A stretch of 64,000 bases of DNA, taken from a virus. Of this stretch, positions 59,234-64,000 are shown one piece after another. Under the pieces are notes generated by a model that was given only the letters and a program-made list of their open reading frames with translations, made no database searches and was not told the DNA's origin. The DNA lies in the IMG/VR virus record IMGVR_UViG_3300017772_000001, positions 1 to 64,000 of that record; one strand, given 5' to 3'. The first letter of the stretch is position 1. Every line of letters starts with the position of its first letter. The translations under genes and the position numbers were made by a program.

Positions 59234-61915
59234 ATGCCTACATTAGTATCACCGGGCGTGTCAGTTGTTGTTAGTGATGAGTCGCAATATGCGGCCGCTA
59301 CACAAGGTACACTTCCACTACTAGTCGTTGCTACGGCAACAAACAAAACAGACGCATCTGGTTCAGCAATCGCATCTGGAACACTACAGGCTAACGCCGG
59401 TGTTGCATATCTGGTTTCTTCACAACGAGAATTAGTTGAAACTTTCGGCGAACCAGTGTTCTACGAAGTTGGTGGTTCAGTTGTGCAAGGATCAGAGACA
59501 AGTGAATATGGCCTATTAGCGGCGTATCAATACTTAGGAGTTTCAAATAACGCCTATGTAATACGTGCGGACGTAGACATGTCACAACTAGAAGCGACTT
59601 CAACAGAACCAGCTGGCGCAATAACAAACGGAACATATTGGCATGACACAGCATCATCTGATTTCGGTATTTTTCAATACGACGGTACAACATGGAATTC
59701 AGTTGCACCAAAAATATTGACAGATGCACCTGGAACAGGTAATGTTGAGGCTATCAATGCAGACGGTTTTGCGGCACCATCAAATACTTTTGGTTCAGCA
59801 GGCGACATCGCAGTAGTTACGTCAACAGTTAAAATTACAATTTGGGAAAAAGTCGGCGTATCTTGGGTAGTTGCAGGCGATGTAGGCGGATCAGATTTTC
59901 AATGGTCCCTATTTGCTCCAACACACCAGTCAGATAACGTAACGCCAGTTGCAAATGGTAATATTTATATTAGAAAAACAAAACAAGGCGGAGGTATGGA
60001 TTTATCTGCGGCTGTTTACAGTTCAACATCTGGTCTATGGACTACAGTTCAAGCACCATTATATACATCAGATGATATAGCAGGCACAACATTAATTGAT
60101 GCAGGCGATATATATGCACGACATAACGATACAAAAGGTTTTGTCGAGTTACGTAGAAATACAGGTAAAACTGCGACAACAATTACATCTGGAGCAATTC
60201 CAGATACAGCATCAATCACTGCAAACTTCACAGTAGAAGGAACGCAATTCAATGAAACAGCAACAACATTAGACGCACTTGTAATTAAAATGCAAAATAG
60301 TGCGGCTTTGAATACAGCTAATGTTTCAGTTGAAAAAGTAGGTGCAGACAAAGTTAGATGGACCAAATCAGACGGATTAGAATTAAATATTGTATTCACT
60401 TCTGGCTTCGGTGCTATGGGCTTTACAGAATCAACTTTAGTAGATTCAGCTTGGTCTGATTTATCATACGAAGCATCAAACTCAACACCAAAAGGCGCAG
60501 TAGCAGAAGGCACTTTATGGTTTGACGCAGACCTAAAAATAGAGATTCTTAAAAACGCATATGTCGGTGGTGTTCAGAAATGGCAACAACATGCATGGTC
60601 CGAAGACACTAACGGTGTTATGGGCAATGAATTACAACTACGTTCAGGCATGCCAACAAAACGTAAAGATGGTACAACAAATCTTTACACTGGTGATGTA
60701 TGGGTTGATAGTGATGCTATGCCTTATCCACATATCTATCGTTGGAGTGGATCAGAATGGGTCAAGCTAGACAATGCTGACCAATCATCTAGCAATGGTG
60801 TGATATTCTCACATTATTCAGACCTCCCTCCACGTGATGAAGACGGCAACGTAATGTCTCGTACAGTACATGCTAAGACTACTAATCCAGAATTAGCACC
60901 AGAAGGTATGTACATGGTAAACATGGATTACTCTACTTACAATGTTAAAAGATATACTAACGGTAAGTGGGAATGGGCATCAGGTATTAACCTAGATGGT
61001 TCAGGCAAATTCGGTAAACCAGCACAACGTCATATGGTTGTAGAAGCTATGCAGGCGGCAGTTGCAGGTAACGATGGTATTCGTTCAGAAGGCGTTTACT
61101 TTAACTTGATTGCATCTCCTGGATACCCAGAGTTAATGGACGAAATGATTGCTCTAAACAAAGATAAGAAAGAAGTTGCTTTCGTTATTGGTGATACACC
61201 AATGGACTTGAAATCAGATTCTACATCTTTGAAAACATGGGCAACAGACAATGTTCCAGCAGAATCGTATGCGGCAGTTTATTACCCACATGGTCTTTCA
61301 ACAGACTTATCAGGTAATGATGTTGTTATTCCATCATCAGCAATCGCATTGCGTACTATTGCATTCTCAGACCAAGTATCATTCCCATGGTTTGCTCCAG
61401 CGGGCTTGACACGTGGTGTTGTAACGAATGCAAGTAAAGTAGGTTATGTAAACGATGAAAACGAATTTGCACAAGTTCGTTTAAGCAATGGGCAACGTGA
61501 CGTACTATACACTTCACGTGTTAATCCAATCGCAGACCTTCCAAACCAAGGTCTAGTAGTTTATGGGCAGAAAACAACACAGGCATTTGCATCAGCACTT
61601 GACCGTGTTAACGTTGCAAGACTTATTAACTACATGCGTTTTCAATTGGATCAACTTTCACGTGGTTTCTTATTCGAACAGAATGATAAAATCACACGTG
61701 ATAACATGCGTGATGCAGTAGAACGTTTCTGTGGTGAATTAGTTACTAATAGAGGTTTATATGACTTCTTAGTAGTATGTGATGAATCAAACAATACACC
61801 GGCTCGTATCGATAAGAATGAGTTATGGGTAGATGTTGCAATTCAACCAGTGAAAGCTGTAGAATTCATCTATATCCCACTACGTATCAGAAATACAGGC
61901 GAATCTCTAGCATAA
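59234..61915 (+). CDS. 18: Tail sheath protein gp18
   Basis: 893 residues, longer than T4 gp18 (659). The N-terminus MPTLVSPGVSVVVSDESQYA and the C-terminal core (RNTGESLA end, VNVARLINYMRFQLDQLSRG, then FLFEQNDKITRDNMRDAVER) are the canonical contractile-sheath parts. The insertion of about 250 residues in the middle (about 130-480) repeats the pattern ATSTEPAGAITNGTYWHDTA and GAVAEGTLWFDADLKIEIL, probably extra surface domains. AAGGAG precedes the ATG. Followed by a terminator and gp19. Confidence 0.96.
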   Translation: MPTLVSPGVSVVVSDESQYAAATQGTLPLLVVATATNKTDASGSAIASGTLQANAGVAYLVSSQRELVETFGEPVFYEVGGSVVQGSETSEYGLLAAYQYLGVSNNAYVIRADVDMSQLEATSTEPAGAITNGTYWHDTASSDFGIFQYDGTTWNSVAPKILTDAPGTGNVEAINADGFAAPSNTFGSAGDIAVVTSTVKITIWEKVGVSWVVAGDVGGSDFQWSLFAPTHQSDNVTPVANGNIYIRKTKQGGGMDLSAAVYSSTSGLWTTVQAPLYTSDDIAGTTLIDAGDIYARHNDTKGFVELRRNTGKTATTITSGAIPDTASITANFTVEGTQFNETATTLDALVIKMQNSAALNTANVSVEKVGADKVRWTKSDGLELNIVFTSGFGAMGFTESTLVDSAWSDLSYEASNSTPKGAVAEGTLWFDADLKIEILKNAYVGGVQKWQQHAWSEDTNGVMGNELQLRSGMPTKRKDGTTNLYTGDVWVDSDAMPYPHIYRWSGSEWVKLDNADQSSSNGVIFSHYSDLPPRDEDGNVMSRTVHAKTTNPELAPEGMYMVNMDYSTYNVKRYTNGKWEWASGINLDGSGKFGKPAQRHMVVEAMQAAVAGNDGIRSEGVYFNLIASPGYPELMDEMIALNKDKKEVAFVIGDTPMDLKSDSTSLKTWATDNVPAESYAAVYYPHGLSTDLSGNDVVIPSSAIALRTIAFSDQVSFPWFAPAGLTRGVVTNASKVGYVNDENEFAQVRLSNGQRDVLYTSRVNPIADLPNQGLVVYGQKTTQAFASALDRVNVARLINYMRFQLDQLSRGFLFEQNDKITRDNMRDAVERFCGELVTNRGLYDFLVVCDESNNTPARIDKNELWVDVAIQPVKAVEFIYIPLRIRNTGESLA

Positions 61916-61942
61916 GCTGAGATAAACCAATAAAAATCATGA

Positions 61943-61968
61943 AAACCCGGCAGTTATGTCGGGTTTTT
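61943..61968 (+). terminator. Rho-independent terminator after gp18
   Basis: 9-bp stem AAACCCGGC / GTCGGGTTT with a 6-base loop, followed by TT and an A; T run partly inside the stem. Confidence 0.75.
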
Positions 61969-61999
61969 ATTAACTACAACTTTAATTATATTCATATTA

Positions 62000-62008
62000 G
62001 ATAAATAC
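62000..62008 (+). promoter_or_regulatory. T4-like late promoter element of the tail tube gene
   Basis: GATAAATAC 44 bases before the gp19 start codon. Confidence 0.75.
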
Positions 62009-62052
62009 TCTTATATAAAGTAAAGTTTCGAAACTTTTTAGGAGACAAAAAC

Positions 62053-62652
62053 ATGGCAAGAACATTAAATACTTTCGGTGTACCTACAGACAGTGGCGAT
62101 GGCGTAACTGGCTCAGGTATTCTACAGCCTAAATTAAACTATCGTTTCCGTGTTCAAGTAGCAGGCTTCGGTGGTGTAACTACGAATACAACCGAATTCA
62201 CAAGACAGGTTATGAACGTAACTCGTCCAAAGATTACACACGAATCAATTCCTGTAGATTCATATAACTCTCGTATGTACATGATGGGTAAACACACATG
62301 GGAACCTATCACAATTACTCTACGTGATGATATTGCAAACAATTTAACTAAACTAGTAGGTAGACAAGTACAGTCACAGTTGAACCACAGAAATCAATCT
62401 GGTCCAGCGGCAGGTACTAACTACAAGTTTTCTACATTAATTGAAATACTTGACGGTAACTCAGGCAATCCAAACGAACAATGGCAACTAGAAGGTTGTT
62501 TTGTTCAGAATGCAGATTATTCTCAGTCAGATTACTCAGTTTCAGATCCAGTAACTATCGCACTTACATTACAGTACGATAATGCTGTGTTCACTGATAC
62601 TGAAATTATGCCTGATACGACATTTACAAATAATTCAAGCATTCTTGGTTAA
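62053..62652 (+). CDS. 19: Tail tube protein gp19
   Basis: 199 residues (T4 gp19 is 163). MARTLNTFGVPTDSGDGVTG, then LNYRFRVQVAGFGG, RPKITHESIPVDSYNSRMYM, GKHTWEPITITLRDDIANN and the closing VSDPVTIALTLQYDNAVF are the standard tube fold. It forms the inner tube around the tape measure inside the sheath. AGGAG precedes the ATG, and the order 18-19 is as in T4. Confidence 0.96.
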   Translation: MARTLNTFGVPTDSGDGVTGSGILQPKLNYRFRVQVAGFGGVTTNTTEFTRQVMNVTRPKITHESIPVDSYNSRMYMMGKHTWEPITITLRDDIANNLTKLVGRQVQSQLNHRNQSGPAAGTNYKFSTLIEILDGNSGNPNEQWQLEGCFVQNADYSQSDYSVSDPVTIALTLQYDNAVFTDTEIMPDTTFTNNSSILG

Positions 62653-62669
62653 TCTTGAGGTAGGCTATT

Positions 62670-64000
62670 ATGGCTACAGATAGACAAGGCGGTAAAAATA
62701 AACCAGGCAATATTGTAGTCCAGGATAGCAGTAACGCCAGAAAAAGATTTGGGTTCGACGGTGTCGGACCCATTACATCCGCTCCAAAATTGGGAGACAT
62801 GTGGTATGTTGAATTCCACCAAGTCAACCGAGGAGTAGGACAGACACTTCCAAACAACAAATTCGTAAAATCAGTAGGTGGGATTAACATTTCTACTTCT
62901 ACTGTACCAATAGATAGGTACGGTAAAAGAGTACATATTCCCACACGTGTAGATTTTGGTGAAGTGGCAATTAGCATGTATGATACTATCAATGGTGATG
63001 GTTTTCATTTAATGAATAATATCTATAATAGATTTTTTAAGAATGGCGCTATACCAACTGATAGTGCAAATATAGAAAATAGTATTAAAGATATTAATCA
63101 AGGTAGAAAATTTCCAGATAGTGGAAAAGCATATCATCAGAACTTTGAAAAAGTTGTTATATTTCATTTTTTCGGAAACCTAGACAGAGAGACTGGCGGA
63201 ACTGGTAAAATACAAAAGATTACGTTAGTCAATCCAATTGTAACATCTATTAATTTTTCAGCAAGTGACTATGCAGATAGTAACTTAAAAATGATTGATT
63301 TTAATTTGCAACCAGAAAATATCACATTCGAAACAGTTGCAGATGAGATAACATTCCCTACATGGATGACAGACGGTCAGCCATATATATTAGAGTCTTT
63401 ATTTTCTCAATCAGGCACAAGTGATATTTTACAACATGACCAATGGAATGATAAACTTAATGATTTATTAACACAAATGAAAAAAGATCCAAGTGATGTA
63501 AATAGTGCAACAAACCCAGCACCTGATGACACACCTTGGAAGATTAATACAAATCAACTTGCTAATCAAACAGCAGAACAAGCCGCACTAATTAATAAAC
63601 AAAAATTAGACGAATTAACAAGATTAAATAATGCAGTAGAGCAATCTAAGTCTGTTAACATGAATGAATTCAATGGTCAGGATATTGATCCAGTACAATT
63701 TTCAAATGTTCTACAAGCACAGAATGATATTGCACAAGCAAAATTCGAAGAAGCAAAATCAAGACACCAGTTTGTTGAAGCAGTTTCAACAGAAGCTAGA
63801 TTTAGCGACCCATTTACTCCAGAAACAAAATATCCACAAGTAGCAGATTTTGCCAATATTGGCAATACATATGATGGTGGTACCGGATCATACGGCTCAA
63901 GCAATTTCGGTGGCGCAATAAAAAATGAATTAGTAAATGCGTTTTTTAACGGAAGAAGTATTAATTGGGGCAATATTAAAAACTCAGCGGCTCAAGGAAT
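62670..64000 (+). CDS. Tail tube-like virion protein, truncated at the window end
   Basis: 443 complete codons, open to the last base, starting MATDRQGGKNKPGNIVVQDS. The N-terminal 200 residues follow the tube plan: KLGDMWYVEFHQVNRGVG, GGINISTSTVPIDRYGKRVH and DFGEVAISMYDTINGDGFHL. From about 290 the sequence becomes helical and Gln/Asn-rich (ANQTAEQAALINKQKLDELT). A tube-like domain with a helical extension suits a baseplate tube initiator (gp54-like) or tube-terminator role. It lies 17 bases after gp19. Confidence 0.65.
   Translation, partial: MATDRQGGKNKPGNIVVQDSSNARKRFGFDGVGPITSAPKLGDMWYVEFHQVNRGVGQTLPNNKFVKSVGGINISTSTVPIDRYGKRVHIPTRVDFGEVAISMYDTINGDGFHLMNNIYNRFFKNGAIPTDSANIENSIKDINQGRKFPDSGKAYHQNFEKVVIFHFFGNLDRETGGTGKIQKITLVNPIVTSINFSASDYADSNLKMIDFNLQPENITFETVADEITFPTWMTDGQPYILESLFSQSGTSDILQHDQWNDKLNDLLTQMKKDPSDVNSATNPAPDDTPWKINTNQLANQTAEQAALINKQKLDELTRLNNAVEQSKSVNMNEFNGQDIDPVQFSNVLQAQNDIAQAKFEEAKSRHQFVEAVSTEARFSDPFTPETKYPQVADFANIGNTYDGGTGSYGSSNFGGAIKNELVNAFFNGRSINWGNIKNSAAQG

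Noticed and set aside
1-64000. CRISPR arrays, insertion sequences, attachment sites and replication origin
   Set aside because: No regularly spaced repeats, transposase genes, integrase or long terminal repeats were seen in the window.

Overview
The window is an A+T-rich stretch of a T4-like contractile-tailed phage (myovirus) genome, shown by a nearly complete set of T4-type virion genes: gp20, gp21, gp22, gp23, gp13, gp14, gp15, gp18, gp19, gp25, gp6, gp53, gp5, gp26 and a gp29-type tape measure, together with gp46, gp47, gp55 and gp1. The low G+C, the accessory genes (ClpP, a PhyH-type dioxygenase, a radical SAM protein, an SGNH hydrolase) and the long fibre repeats suggest a marine phage of the cyanophage/pelagiphage kind. 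That host assignment is inference; no host gene or integration site is visible.

Layout. 1-16761 (minus strand): distal tail and baseplate, reading gp25, an enlarged gp6, a 2946-residue baseplate/tail protein, three smaller virion proteins, a small gene and a truncated gene. 16.8-18.4 kb (plus): clpP and two small genes, each with its own sigma-70-type promoter. 18.4-27.6 kb (minus): central baseplate hub, with a gp48/54-like protein, gp53, a 1621-residue protein with an N-terminal muralytic domain, an SGNH hydrolase, gp5 carrying an M15 peptidase, and a lysozyme-like gene. 27.7-33.5 kb (plus): late sigma factor gp55, gp47, an SDR-like gene, gp46 and small genes interrupted by a candidate small RNA. 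33.4-35.7 kb (minus): gp26 tail chaperone with a frameshift extension, about 500 bases of structured non-coding DNA, and a PD-(D/E)XK nuclease. 35.8-49.97 kb (plus): tape measure, portal, head core, protease, scaffold, capsid, then three fibre-like proteins and a tiny membrane protein. 50.0-53.6 kb (minus): gp14, gp15, a Nudix hydrolase and an unknown. 53.6-64.0 kb (plus): PhyH, an unknown, gp13, radical SAM, a membrane protein, gp1, sheath, tube and a truncated tube-like protein.

Regulation. Two promoter classes are visible. Host-type TTGACA/TATAAT promoters precede clpP, gp55, the small genes and the candidate RNA. A T4-late-like element, GATAAATAC or TATAAATA, precedes virion operons on both strands and is presumably read by the gp55 encoded here. 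Strong U-tailed hairpins separate several operons.

The least explained signals are (a) a textbook -1 frameshift site fusing gp26 to a 77-residue extension, (b) a large structured RNA candidate on the minus strand next to the nuclease, and (c) a short promoter-to-terminator RNA unit exposing CU-rich anti-Shine-Dalgarno sequence.
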